Assembly: GCA_003194525.1 (NCBI GenBank)
Contig: NBIV01000361.1
Coordinates: 1 to 64,000, forward strand
Origin: Gracilariopsis chorda
Taxonomy: Eukaryota; Rhodophyta; Florideophyceae; Gracilariales; Gracilariaceae
Length of the DNA: 64,000 nucleotides
Direction of reading: 5' to 3'
A model generated the notes under the pieces. It was not told the DNA's origin. It ran no database searches and saw only the letters and a list, made by a program, of their open reading frames with translations. The position numbers were made by a program, and so were the translations under genes. This document shows, in pieces, positions 46,100 through 58,368 of the stretch; the stretch's first letter is position 1, and every line of letters begins with the position of its first letter.

Positions 46100-48227
46100 A
46101 GATTCCTAACATTAGGCATTGAGCCACAAAGCTCGCACCGATAGGCCACGCTTTCGCTATCTTCTTGCGATCTGTGGAGGACGATTATGTTTCATGGTTG
46201 TACATTTATTGTGTCCTATAGCGTATGGACTGGTTCCTCAACCGTACTGTTACACAGAAATATAAACCTGTAAAGTGACGGCCCATGCCTCTCCGACTAC
46301 TTAATTGTCTCGAAAGCGACCCCTATAAGATTGAGTGAGTCCGTGTACGTTTGTGTGCCAAATGGGCCTGTAGCTCCAACACTGCAGTGATGTAGTCATA
46401 ATAAAATTCCGCTAGGATATCTGGAAAGAACAGGTCTGTCCATGTACTTTGTTTCCCACCCCTCGTGAAAGAAACCCACAATCACTAATGACACAACCCA
46501 AGGGCTCGCTGCTGCGCTCAAATCCTATGTGCCTGTCGTTCTCTAGCTAGGAGTCTGCCGGTTGTCGCAGTAGTGATTGATACAGACCAAATTTTACGCG
46601 CATGAGGCAATGTGTGTATCCGGATCCTAGCTCAGTAGAGTATGCTGGCAGTAGGCGTTTGCTTGAGGCAGTACCCTACTGTGGGGGCAAGAAAACATGA
46701 CGGGCGGAATGCATTGGGTGCAATGGAGACGATAGATCTATCTCAACTGAGAAGATAGCATGAATGCCACTTTTCTGGAACACCAGAGTGTGCGAGTATT
46801 CAAGGTTTCCGGTGCGCAGCGTGAGAAAGAATAATGGCTGGATGCAACACATTCATCATTTGTCCGAGATGATGTCGTCCATACATCAACAATGACAAAT
46901 GCAATAGAATTCGACAAGATGCCCGAATGTACATTATGTTCACGAAAGGATTTGAAAATATTTAGCAATATTCACGAATTATACGCCATGTAGTAATCAA
47001 GAACGGTGATCCTAAGTGCCTGCTTGCTTTCAAAGTCGATGGAATGATCTGAGAATCCAAACAGTTGCATAATATTCGCTCAGATACGGTTTCCCCACTC
47101 ATACCTGATCAGATCAAGTAGCGTGTTCTTATGTGTTTTGTGAGGACTCGGGTTCTGGTATTAGACAACTCAATCGCTTCCGCTGTTTGATTGACAGTTA
47201 ACTTGCCTTTGAATACAAACTCGGGCATAGTAGTAAAGGAAGTCGTCCAGTGCAACGGCTGTGGAACGCAATTTTTGTTGCTATACTTTCTTCCTCACAC
47301 ACTGTTAACGTAGCGCACAAGCAGACTCGACAAACCACACAGCTTGGTATTATGCCCACATTTTAAACTCGAGTCCTTCTGCGTGCCTTTCAGTGGTCCA
47401 ATTAGGGACTGGAACAGCTTCTAGTTCACTGAACGTAAATGTGTGTATCTCGATTCTTTGGATGCTCCGCATTGAACCTAATCTTCTGCCAAACGGTTAC
47501 GATACCACAACGAGCTATCCATTAATTGTAGTTCTCAGAGTTCAAAGGCTGCACACCATCTGCAGATAGAAATACGACCTGAGAAGAAGTCTCGATCCAC
47601 TAATTGGTGTTGGTCAAGAGCGATGGGCTGAGATTGGGCAAGTGGTGAGGCAAGAGATACAAACTGAATGCAATGTGAGTTACAAACGCAAAGAGACGGC
47701 GGCTGAAAGGCAATAAGCATTCATAAACTCCACATCGTGGTTTTCCTATGAATTGGTGACGGGATACAGCAAGGGGTAATGCATTAACGTAGCGGTAAAG
47801 AATGTGGCAGAACGGTTGAGAGAATACAGTGACTCGCAAAAAGACGCTGAAATAAGTAAGACAGTGAGGACCCACTTTGTAAAAGGTGTAAAAGCTATGG
47901 TACGGCTTCAAGCAAAAAGCTGATGCCACAAAGTATGAGAAAGGTTGAAACAATAATGCATCAAAGCAGAGAAAGACATAGAAGAATAAGAATTCACGTG
48001 CGGCATGGCATTCTCGTGGAAGCGACATAGCTCTCTGAGCTCTTGAGCTTGAGTAAGAATGCTTTCTTGTTGAAGGTGGCGAGTGTACAAGTGGATGAAG
48101 AACACAAGTTGCGCTTTGACATAGTGCTTGACGGGGGGATAGGGAGGTCTTTTATGGAACAAAAGAGCTGGGAGACGGAACTTCATAAAGCCAACCGCTC
48201 ATTCATATGGATGCCACCTGCCTTCAA
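46100..48227. other. T1 left interior, unresolved
   Basis: A minus-strand thread at 46968-46738 contains a SNSIAFVIVDVWTTSSRT run. Longer minus-strand readings at 48186-47600 are protein-like but lack motifs. They lie downstream of the transposase and could be its eroded tail or a separate gene. Confidence 0.35.
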
Positions 48228-48584
48228 TTATGCACCACAGCGGGAGCCACGTTTGTAACACATAGATGCCATTAGTTTTGCGTCTTTGTAATGGTACTGT
48301 GAGTGGTATTTAAGGAGATAGACACTCTCTTCCAAACGCGGTATTAACGGCACGATTGGAACGATCTTAGTGAACAGTGAAGGTATGGACGCGAGGTGCG
48401 CAGTGATTCTGAAATGTTTCTTCTTCACTAAGAGAAATTGATCTCTTAGATACGAGAAACATTTTGCGACGAAGAACTGATCTAGATATGACTCCAGTTC
48501 TGGAAACCATGCTTCACGTGCTTGCCTGGTTCTATTAATCATGATGCTGATTCTCTCGTCTTCATGCGCAATTTGTTCGGACAA
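48228..48584 (-). CDS. Hypothetical protein in T1, 118 codons, possibly a fragment
   Basis: The ORF begins MSEQIAHEDERISIMINRTR and is helical with a basic middle (LVKKKHFRITAH). It ends after MCYKRGSRCGA. No family recognised. It follows the transposase reading by about 350 bp on the same strand and may be an extra exon, an eroded end or cargo. Confidence 0.35.
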   Translation of the reverse strand: MSEQIAHEDERISIMINRTRQAREAWFPELESYLDQFFVAKCFSYLRDQFLLVKKKHFRITAHLASIPSLFTKIVPIVPLIPRLEESVYLLKYHSQYHYKDAKLMASMCYKRGSRCGA

Positions 48585-48933
48585 GTCCTACTTCTCACTG
48601 CCTCATGGGGTTGACAAAATAATTCAATGATTACCACATATCACGCTTTCAATCAGAGGGCAATACTTCTAGCCGTAATTCTACGCATCTTTTCCTCACA
48701 ACCCTGCCCACTTCATTCCTATGTTGCAGCGGTTCCACCCGGGCTTAAAGAAACCTGTTTCTTATATTAAAGTATACTGGGAGAATCACGTCTGTCTCAA
48801 GGTGCTGCCATGTCTCACCATTGTATCATACAGGGCTGGACTCAAGACAAAAACGTCGTGATCGAAGGCAGGGATGTTCTCTTACTATGATCGGGTTGAT
48901 AATCATCTATGCTTCAATTCCTTTCAAAGAGCA

Positions 48934-51903
48934 TCAAACAACGTCTTTGTTTAAATCCACGTACGTCATGACACCATCCGTGTCTTGCATTTTATTGACG
49001 AAGTATGTCCGCACGGAATGACGCTTCCCACGAACAGGATAGCCCGTTTGTACTACAGCGATTGGATGACTTATCATCTCAACCTCCTCTACAATCCGGC
49101 ATGCAAAAACATGAGTCACTATCAATCCTGGAGCGGGAATAAATTTGACCTGGGTTACCTCTTCTCAAACCTCAAGTTGCCCAGTCAGCCAGTACTAATT
49201 CGTGTGAAGCTGTGCATACTTCATGGCTCAAGAAGCAAAAAGTTTTCCCGTAGTACCTATCAACCTCATTCGAACGGTTGCAAGCAAACATTCCAGAAAC
49301 GTAACATGTCTATCTATGCTCGCTATATTGAGAAAATCCGTGATATGTCCATGGGCGCAGAGTCATCATCCTGATGTCCCGCGAACGACCCCAAACGCGT
49401 ATTGAGTCATTTCGGCTTCCAAAGTTACCAGCTTCAGCTCGTGGTATGCCCAATTTCGAAATATGATAACGGACAAAGAGATCTCTTATACCCGGTGTGT
49501 TAGTTTTTTCTTCGTTGGTTATAGATGTATAACATGAAGGTCCTAGGAGAAAGAATTGGGTTTGTCCAGTTTCGGCACTACTTTGTGAAGAAATACCTGT
49601 GAAATGAGAGATCCAATTGTTATCGACATCAGTTTCTTAAATATGGGGGATCTCAATTTCATATCGAAGGCTATACAAAGAGGCTGCGACATGATACTTG
49701 ATTTTCTCCCTTGCCGACTGGGCAAAGAGAGCCTTTGCTTGCGTGATTCTGTTCACGTATCCGACAAAGTTTTCAGTTGTCCATTGCCCTAGGAGCGAGA
49801 TAGGACCAAAATTTCTAATATTCTGAGCAAGTTGTAGTATCAAATGATATAAATACTTGCAGAGATGAATTCGGTCGGGTCTTTTCTTGTAATACAGATC
49901 CACAAAATGTCTGTAGAACCTCTCGGCCAAGGACCCAGCCTGATCGACATCTTTTTCACTGTGTCTCCACTGGCACGTAAGGCGTACAAGCTGAACGAAG
50001 TACTTCCATCCACTCAATACTTGGGCGGGTGTCCAGCCGTCCCGCACTACAAGACTTTTTGAGATCGTGAATAACTTCCATTCAGATGCTTTCTAGAGTG
50101 CAATTTTGTGTAGAACTCGTGGCACCCTGCAATAGTATGAGCCAAACCCCTTCCAATAAGCTCTCAGATTATCTTTCAAAGCTTCATACACCGTTCGCGA
50201 GGACAGGTATGCTAGTTCTACATGGCGACCAGAGTCATTGCACCAAATTGAAACAACATCTTTAGCAACATTCTCAAACAAAAAGTGCATGACATCGATA
50301 GGAAAAGATCAGAATGAAAGCATGGTATTCAGTTCCAATAAAGGTGTAGGATGGGTGGAAGAGAATTCCTTTTTTTTTAAATGATATTCAAGTTCTCGTT
50401 TCGGAATTTTGAACTCCATCTCTCTAAACCAGTTACAGGCCTGCATGATCTCATTATGAATTCGGAGAGGAAGGCATGAAGGATCCCATAAACCTCGATC
50501 TACAATCCTCCTCTTTGCGTTAGATTGGTCATGGCCAGAAAAAAACGGTAGAAAGTAACAATGGTGAACATGACTGTCTCTGATGAGGCAAAACCGACAA
50601 GGAACGAGCCCATTAGGGCCTTTCAGATGAGTAAGCTTTTTCATGGCAGGTAAGTCTGCCAAATCAAACAGCAGATGCACTCTAACTATCCCGCCTTCGC
50701 CGTTCCACAGTTTTGCATTCCATCCATACAGCGATAGACTCTGAATCTCCGTGATAAATGTACGGAGAAAGTTTGTGAGTTCCTTTGGTTCATTTAGGAC
50801 AGGGATGAGAAGCAAAGGCAGTTGTCGTCTTGGCTTGAACCTAATGGAAGGTTTAGAATAACACAAAGAGCTATCCAGTACGTGTGGGTATCCGACTTGA
50901 AATGCTGCAAACCATCCGCAAGTAGAGCAAGAAATATATCATACTTCACCATCCCTAGACCTCCTATCTGTGAAACAATATCCTGGAAAATGCGACGTGA
51001 GAAGAAGTTGCTATACACTCCCTCCTCCTGTTCAAGGACACCACGCCACAAATAACTGAGAAGGAGCGGCCCCTCCACCGGACTCGGAAGCAACATCTCG
51101 ATACGTCCTCACACTGGGATGTACTCAAACAGATCAGCTGTGGTACTGAAATCTTCGTTAGTGTACGAGCATTCTAGAACCGATCCATCTGATGTTTTCT
51201 CCAGAGCTTTGTAGAATTTGGTACAAGCTGGGTGCTTTGTTTTACATAGTCCAGAATTACGCAGTAGTGCTTTGCGTACACCCGACAATGACCTATATTG
51301 GCGCTGAGAGCTATCAAATACTAAGATGTCTTTGATAAGACCAGTCATGACTGCTGAGTGCTTGATGCCAAGTACAAGCACAGTAGCGTGCTTTTCCAGA
51401 AAAAGAGAAAACTTTCTGTCCAAGCACATGACATGTCCGTTGCTTCCAAGCAAATCAGAAGAAACTTCGTTCGCTGTGATGCGAACATGATCGATGACTC
51501 GTTCTGCTACGGGTATGAGACAAAGAGAATTCTCTGACTCCGATCTGGTTGAGAGAGTGATGGATACGGTACTATTCGATTCATTCGAGTTCGATGAGTA
51601 TCCTTGACCATGTTCGATATCGTTTTCATTTATTTCACTAGCGTGAGCGTACAGAGAATAGAGCTGCAAGGAGCTAGTGATGGGAGAAGGGAGCGGAAAA
51701 ACGATGTCTTCATCATGTTCAGTTCCATCAATTCTGTTGTGTGCTGCTGCCCGATGTCGGATTGCAGTTTCTCTAGAAACCAACTTTCCTTTCCCACATC
51801 CACATTTGTAGTCAGGATGGCAAATGTATCCTAGCATACCCATATCTGGATTCATTGAATAAAAAATTCGGAGTATTTTGCACAGAGAGTCCTTGAGATG
51901 CAA
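48934..51903 (-). pseudogene. T1 transposase, TNP2/Plavaka-like
   Basis: The reading starts near 51903. A Cys/His finger (CGCG near residues 34-37, H50, H55) lies in the N-terminus. After one stop at 51109 the same frame continues to SQIGGLGMVKYDIFLALLAD and GLQHFKSDTHTYW near 50900, a TNP2 signature carrying an Asp. A shift near 50830 leads to LPLLLIPVLNEPKELTNF, then KGPNGLVPCRFCLI near 50610 (zinc knuckle). The later block IDVMHFLFENVAKDVVSIW near 50290 matches the second Asp region. Stops follow at 50309 and 50093. The C-terminal block at 49125-48934 (EEVEMISHPIAVVQTGYP) resembles the end of such transposases. About 960 codons in all. Confidence 0.78.
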
Positions 51904-52454
51904 TATGGTAACGAACTCGAAAGGAGGGATCGGATATGTCGAGCAACATGAAAACAGCCTAACAGATATGACGTCATAAGTAGTGAAAAGGGATTCCTCA
52001 AAGTTGCGAATCTGAAAAAAACTTGTTTCCTTGAAAGCGTATCCTTCTTCACTCCGCCCATTTCAGGTTGTGCGAAAGGAAATGTGACGGACAGTCATAC
52101 AGAAAGTATCACGATATCGTCACGTCACGTTTCTCTTCAAAGTATTTTGTATCACCCAACTTCCACTCAGCGTTCTATCTTTCCTTTCGTTGATCGTGTT
52201 GTGTTGGTGCTCGTATTGTGCCGGTGTTTTGTTTCAAACTGTAGCAAGAATTGCCGTCTCCTTCCCAGAAAAGAGGAGCTCTTTTGATGCATAGAAGTGG
52301 TAACGATCTGGGCGGCAACGTGACTTTTGCCCATCCTTTTGTCAGGTGTTGTCACCCCATGGGAATACGCCGCGAGCAATCTTAAGTGCGCATTCCATGG
52401 CCATGCATTCAGATAAACAAAAGTATAATTTAATTCACTGGGGAATATCGTGGC
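51904..52454. other. Intergenic region between divergent T1 genes
   Basis: The transposase (minus) and second ORF (+) point away from this 550-bp stretch, so promoters of both are expected here. I see no clear paired TATA boxes. Confidence 0.4.
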
Positions 52455-54407
52455 ATGTTTGCGTTTGAAGTAAGTGAAAGCGACGATTATTTCATTTTGT
52501 ACGACCAAATGCAACGTCACAAATGTGCACACAGCGTGTGTAGGGATATTTGTCCTCAACAAAACACCAGGTTCAAACCCTTTATCGCTTGTTCATGTGC
52601 TGGGTTCTCTTATCTATCCCAACGAAGTGCGCAGATTCTGGAGCGCTCACGAAGGACTCACCATCTCAATCTCGCACATCAGTATTAACCACGGGGATGA
52701 TAGCGAACAAAATCGTTTTTCCTGCCCCTAGTTCTGGAACTTCGGCAAAGGACTCGAGCTCGTTTGGCATTGGCAATGACATCAAGAGAGCCATCGCGTG
52801 TCACAACGAAAGCCTTCGAGAAAACGAAGCAGATTATCGTGTAGAGATCCCATTGAAGAGTACTGGCAAGTATTTTGTAGGTGTCCTGGGCAGTGTTGGT
52901 CGCGTGCTGCGCTCTTCTGATGTATTTTCACAGCATGTGAGCGGAAGAAGCTTTCGTTCCATCCAACAGGCTACAGGCCAGAACATGTTCCAGAAGTCTG
53001 TGAACGGGTTGATTTGGGATACCGACGAAAAGCACAAACTTCTTGCGTAGTCAGAAGGTGATTGGGGAGCAATGAAATCCATTTTTCAGAATCTTCGCAT
53101 TGAGTTCGCGCATAGAAATAGCAAGAATAGTGCATGATTAATGAAAAGGAGGCAGCTTGCTCGGCGCCCATGGAATGATCCAGAGGCTATGTTGACAACC
53201 AAGCAGACCTTCGAAGAACACAGAGTTCAAACGCAGCGTTTTGCTTCACGGACTCCAAATCGTATGGAGCCGAGTACGAATTTGCCTCGTTATCGCGATG
53301 ATGAACATTTGCGGGGAAAGAGAAACGGAAAGCTCAGCCAAAAGGTCGGGAGGAGTGATCGCGGAATCTTTAACAACATTTGTAGTTCCGATGATTGCAC
53401 TGGTCTTAGCTCTTCGAGTTTGGATGAAAGTAACACGAAAGGCAAACCCACGAAGCATCGCAGCTTACGAAGCAGCCAAAAAGTGGAACGCCGTAAGGAA
53501 AGCGGAACTGCTGAAGATAGTGATGATGATATTCAACCAGTTTTCAGCGCACTAAAGTCCTCGCAGGCCAATGCAAAGACCAAAACGCTTAGAACTCATG
53601 CGAAGGGGAGAGAGTTACTTCATCGCTCGGATGGTGAATTATCTGAGAAATCTGATGAGGATGATATTCCTTCAAATAAGAGTCCATACAGCTCCTCCAC
53701 GCGGAGGCTGAGCCCCAGATAACAAAATGGCAATGGAAAGAAAAGAATGTTACCTCAGCGCGTTGATGCAGGCCAGTGTGTGGCTGAAAGCCGTCAAACG
53801 TCACATGCCTCTGATGTTGCAGTAGAACCAATTTTGAGGACGAAGACTAAAGCTTCCTTCACGACACTCACCGAACACCCCAAAATGGTGAGGAAAAATA
53901 GAACTCTACTTCGCTGCGTAGACTTCTCATTCCCTCAGGAGGGTAACGAAGTTGATGTGATCGGAAGCAAGAGTACAAAGAACGTTCCGTTGACGAAAAG
54001 GAAGCAACTTGCCAAAAAAAGTAACAAGCGCCTTTTGCTTGAACGTTCTGAAGATGTGCAGTAAAAAAACTCACGTCCACAAGAAGCCAAGTCTTGAAAC
54101 CCGTTTCGAGATTATTGACGAAGTTGTGCCAAAGGGATCTCATAACTCTGGATCTTTGCCTGAACGCACTTCACATATGGATGGCAACAGAATGCGTTCA
54201 TCGGGCGAGAAAGACAGTAGCAATTGTGATCAAAAGTGCAACGTAGTAGGTTGCAACATGCAAGTTGATCCAGCTCATAGATTCAATGTGTGCGGAAGAG
54301 CCATGCATAATCTTTATTGTCAACGAGTGCTAGGTGCTGCTCATGTTGAAGGAAAGTTCATCTGCCCTTTCAATTGCGTATCGAATGCTTTGAAGCAGAT
54401 AAAATAG
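52455..54407 (+). pseudogene. T1 second ORF, SANT-like N-terminus and Cys/His-rich C-terminus
   Basis: One frame runs from about 52550 to 54064 with only three stops (53048, about 53135, 53720) and then passes to the next frame up to 54407, so the original was near 620 codons. An N-terminal extension lies in another frame from 52474. A W-x(n)-LL-x(n)-W pattern (GLIWDTDEKHKLLA, DWGAMKSIFQNLR, 53000-53090) suggests a Myb/SANT-like helix bundle. The middle is basic and acidic low-complexity. The C-terminus has CDQKCNVVGC, H, C, MHNLYC and FICPFNC, a treble-clef-like set of ligands. A DNA-binding partner of the transposase is my inference. Confidence 0.55.
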
Positions 54408-54959
54408 GCCCCCACAACACGATTTACATCTTTTGTGACTAGGCTTTCGGTCCCAAGGGAACATATAGAGCACCGAACCTGCAAAGAAGGCTGATTTCGA
54501 TGTGCTGCGAGCGATTAAGACTGTGCTTTGTGGTTACAGATGGCTATCAGTCATCGCTTAAGGGGTCTCTGAGCTTGGACTGAACGATCGAATCGTGATA
54601 TTAGCCACAGAAACTGTAGAGCTTGATGTAAAGCATTACTTACTTCTGACTGGTTCGTCAGAATGCTGTACGACTTATCCCTTTGTGGAGTAAATAATAA
54701 CATTTGTGACGTTAAGAATTAGCTTATTCTTGTAGCCCCCTGTCATCTCAAGCCTCCAACACATCGTCATTACCATGGTTTAATCTAAAATGAGCACGAG
54801 TTCAGAAACGCGGACAGCAGATTTGCAGCCAGAAGTAGCCTAACATGCTGCAGACGTGCTCCACGATAATCAACTACTCGCAGCACTATCGCACAAGTTT
54901 GCGCACCATCGGCACGCATGGTGCTCTTTAGCATGTATTTTTTGTCATATTCATCAAAA
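54408..54959. other. T1 interior, nothing recognised
   Basis: No ORF of interest and no repeat was seen between the second ORF and the Sel1 fragment. Confidence 0.4.
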
Positions 54960-55390
54960 TCACTTGCGGCGGACGGCAGTTTCGTGATAATGTGTTAGGC
55001 GTTTCGGAGGTTTGTGAGCAGCCCATTTTCGGCAATATCTCCACAACCACCTAGTGGGGTGGTTTGCGCGTAGACGACGGCGTTCAGTTATCCAGAGCAT
55101 TTGTGTAGAAAGCATAGCGTCAGAGTTGAGCACTTCTACTCCTTTTTTCAGTAACATTTCCAAATTTTATATGGCATCCACATCACTTCCTTGTGCAACT
55201 GCCATTTCATACAGCTGAGCTCAACCGTTCGCCTCGGGTCAGCCCGAACTCTACCTGCGCCAGTTTTAAGTACAACTGTAAGACTATTTATGGTATAAGC
55301 ATCACGACCCTGTTCAATCGCTTTCTCATACAACTTGACTGTTCGTGTTTGATCTGGTTCAACATCTTCTGCATCAGAAATCAGCAGCAC
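54960..55390 (-). pseudogene. Sel1-like repeat fragment in T1
   Basis: The ORF from 55390 reads RTVKLYEKAIEQGRDAYTIN, then VVLKTGAGRVRADPRRTVEL. This is the 36-residue Sel1 pattern (A-x-x-L-Y-x-x-A-x-x-x-G followed by L-x-x-L-x-x-x-G). After a shift near 55225 a further unit continues (LYEMAVAQGSDVDA, stop, NLEMLLKKGVEVL) before decay. Sel1 repeats form TPR-like superhelices for protein binding. Only two to three units remain. It appears to be captured cargo or host sequence that became part of T1. Confidence 0.68.
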
Positions 55391-55472
55391 TAGCCAAAGT
55401 GGAGCTTGTGCAAACGTTATTTATAGGTATATACCAAACAGGGGTGAGGAGAATGCAAGTGGATGCGTCACG

Positions 55473-55682
55473 ATGCCCAGCAACGTAGCAATAAGAAGCG
55501 AGAGCAAGAACGACGAGCTCTTTCTAAAAGAAGACGTGAGTGCCAACGAATCTCTGCGCCTGTGGGTTGACCAACATGTTGCGCCGCCTCCTACGAAGTG
55601 GATGAAGATGCGGTCTGTCCTTGCGAGGGGGGATGAGGTGCAGATTCACGACGGAATAAAAGTCGCAAGTGACTTTTTGTGA
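55473..55682 (+). CDS. Small hypothetical ORF, 69 codons
   Basis: The product is hydrophilic (MPSNVAIRSESKNDELFLKE) with no recognised domain. It is short enough to be chance. It is listed because it is an uninterrupted ORF beginning with ATG in a region with few others. Confidence 0.2.
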   Translation: MPSNVAIRSESKNDELFLKEDVSANESLRLWVDQHVAPPPTKWMKMRSVLARGDEVQIHDGIKVASDFL

Positions 55683-55715
55683 GGCCACGATCAATGACAG
55701 CAACTTGATACGCCG

Positions 55716-56069
55716 CTAGACACGACAGGGTTGCTGCTGTAGTTGGTGGCCCCGACTACGTCTGTCGTGGTGGGGTGGGGGACGTTCAACTTCACTTCCA
55801 GAGCGCGCTTGCGCGCATGGATGGGTTTCCAGAGAATCGTAACTCAAACGGTCCGCCCATGCAATTGCTCTTCCATTGCAACGTAGAACGCATTCCCGAC
55901 AGGCCATAGCAGCAAAAAGAGCAACTTCAGCCGGGGTAACGCATTGAAAGCAATCAACACCATAACGGTGAACGTTGAAAATATCATCTTGAATCAGACA
56001 AAAACATAGTAAAAGCGCTACGAAGCCTATCAAAAAGCTTTCGCAAGCGTGCATACGAAGAAGACGCAA
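55716..56069 (-). CDS. Hypothetical ORF with hydrophobic N-terminus and several Cys
   Basis: 117 codons. Residues 9-25 are hydrophobic (ESFLIGFVALLLCFCLI) and could be a signal or membrane segment. Then comes a Cys-containing part (VDCFQCVTPAEVALF, CRECVLRC) and a basic, His/Arg-rich tail. The middle has an ankyrin-like T-P-x-x-x-A pattern, too weak to call. Confidence 0.25.
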   Translation of the reverse strand: MRLLRMHACESFLIGFVALLLCFCLIQDDIFNVHRYGVDCFQCVTPAEVALFAAMACRECVLRCNGRAIAWADRLSYDSLETHPCAQARSGSEVERPPPHHDRRSRGHQLQQQPCRV

Positions 56070-57589
56070 AGATTATCGCTTGTGGGCTGCGAAGAGAGTG
56101 GATAAGAAAACATTATAGATACGCGTAGCGTGTAGTATGGTGTTGCCATAAGTATTGTGAGGCGGTGCTTTCAGTGGCTCATTTAGGAGATGGAGGAGAT
56201 GCGACTTTGTTAGGGGGTTGGCTGTAGACGCACGCATGAGATTGGGCATGATGACGGGTCCACGAGTGGTATTCCTAAGCCCATCATCGTTTGTGTAAAA
56301 CTCTTTACATCAAGAGCTCTTTCTTATAGCTCTTTGGCTCTTGTTGGATCTGCATCAACACTTGCAGTAATAATTTAAGGAAAACCTCCAAACGTTTCCT
56401 TCACATCTGAACGTCTTGTCATATTCAAAAATTCAATCTAATCTACAGCGGACTGTACTGCAACAACTGTAATATGAGCATGGGTTTGGATCACAAAATG
56501 TCAGATTTTGAATATACAAAAACTATCGAAGCATGCACATCACACAGATGAACTACCGTAGTTCGTTGAGGGTTGACCGATAAAAGCTGCACATGCCGCA
56601 GTTTCTGAAACTGTTGAAAAACAATTGCTGGGATTAACCTAGCATTGGTGTTCTAGAGTATTGACGGCAGTGCACTGCTTTTCTACAGATTTTTGAACAA
56701 CAAGTTGAGGATATCCACACCCTATCTGTACACTTCGAAAATTATCGTCATGAGGCTCGGCCCTGGAAAGTTAAGTTTCCAGCACCACCCGAGCTTCGAA
56801 CCCCTAACCCCAACGGTCCGCCCAACAGTTTTTTACTGGCCCACAACTGCGCTGTGTGCCTCCGCTTCCCACGATGGTTATGTTCTGGGATATCGTGGTG
56901 TTCTGTATTTATATCAGGTTGTCATAAACAAGTACAATCCGAGTACCCATTCCGATTTCCTAATATCAATCTGAGGGCTGGTAGCTGCAAATGTCGTTAG
57001 CTCCCTAGTTCGCTACAACGAGCAGTGCCATTTAAATAATAGAGAGATGTATTAAGATCTGGCAACGTTAGATTTTTTATCAATGAATTTGGAGGTGTTC
57101 AAGTGGGCACCGTACCTCTATCTGCCATTTGTGTGCAAGGATTGGGCACCAAACTTCAGTACGTGCGTGGTTCCTTCACAGGCAGCACTTTGGAAGAGAT
57201 ACGCGTATCTTATTGTAATGAGACCGGTATCGAATGTATCGATGGGAGAAGCGCAAGTATCACAGAATCGTCATCAGGAAAGGGGTCGTTAGGCGGCATC
57301 AACAGAGCCTTATAAATATGGCTAATAGTGACCGCAGTTCAATCTATGCGAACGTACACAAAGATGCTATAGCTCGACTGACGAACGACTAGTGCGAATG
57401 GTCCACAGAAGGAGCGCGCAATGGTGTACAAAGTAGAGGGGTGAGATTTTCGGGGGAAGAAGGGTTACTGCCTGGGCAAGACAAGAAGCGAGGATATGTG
57501 TAGAACGAGAGAGAGAGTTGTCGTCTTACAGAGGTTCAAGGTGGGGGCGACATCGGCGCCGTTAAGTACCAATTTAGATGTTGATTCTT
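56070..57589. other. T1 interior, unresolved
   Basis: A reading at 57103-57315 (STLEEIRVSYCNETGIECID) is protein-like on the + strand. Nothing is recognised elsewhere. Confidence 0.3.
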
Positions 57590-57966
57590 CGTGTCATCAG
57601 CCTGCACTATTCATTGAATGCACCCTCTATGCGCCTTGGGCAAGCCCCGAGACCTCCCAAGTTTACCATCGAAGCCATCTTGTTCATCTGCGTCATGTGG
57701 GGATCCAAGATCCGCTCAATCAGGTCTCCGTCAACCTAATTTTTCGCACCCACACTGAAAGGGGGCACGTGTTTCTTAATCTCCGTTCATGGACCATGCT
57801 TCAGACCCTCGACCTCAGTAATCAATGCAGCCATAGCATTCTAAACCTCCACAAAAAATTGGTACTTGTCGGCCTTCAGTGTTGCGATCACGCCCGGCAT
57901 CCCATCCGTAGTTCCAAAGATCATCGTGTTCACCGCCGCTGGCTCGTTTTCCGTCACTTCTAGCAA
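57590..57966 (-). pseudogene. Unidentified coding remnant in T1
   Basis: One minus-strand frame from 57960 reads coherently for about 120 codons with four internal stops: ENEPAAVNTMIFGTTDGMPG, ATLKADKYQFFVE, ALITEVEGLKHGP, then a LIERILDPHMTQMNKMASMV block. The even spacing of stops suggests a decayed protein and not chance. No family recognised. Confidence 0.45.
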
Positions 57967-58368
57967 GAACTACTACGCTCTTCTCAATGCTCAAGCAAGA
58001 AGTCGAAGGCAAAGATGATGCTAGAGGGAGTTCATTTCCGTTTTCTTCTTCTGCACGTAACAATGGCAAGGATGTGAACGTCCAGCTGAGGTCTTCCACA
58101 CAACGATCATTTGAATACTACAGAGCATCTGGAGACCATCACATGAAGCAGTTTAATGATCGTACAACGACACTTGGCGCCTATGAATACACATCCATAG
58201 TTTCGAAGTATGTCAAGCCCACTTTCGTCTGTTGGACAATCGAAATGCAATTTGCTGAGCTTTGACAAAATAGTGCAGAGTTCAGACTTGGGAAGTTGTG
58301 CTTTCCAACATATGCCATCCACAGCATCACCTAAGATTCGAATGTGTAATCGTTATGGATCATAACAC

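Noticed and set aside
56730-56830. A B-box-like GGTTCGAAGCT on the minus strand as a tRNA
   Set aside because: No A box or acceptor stem at a suitable distance.
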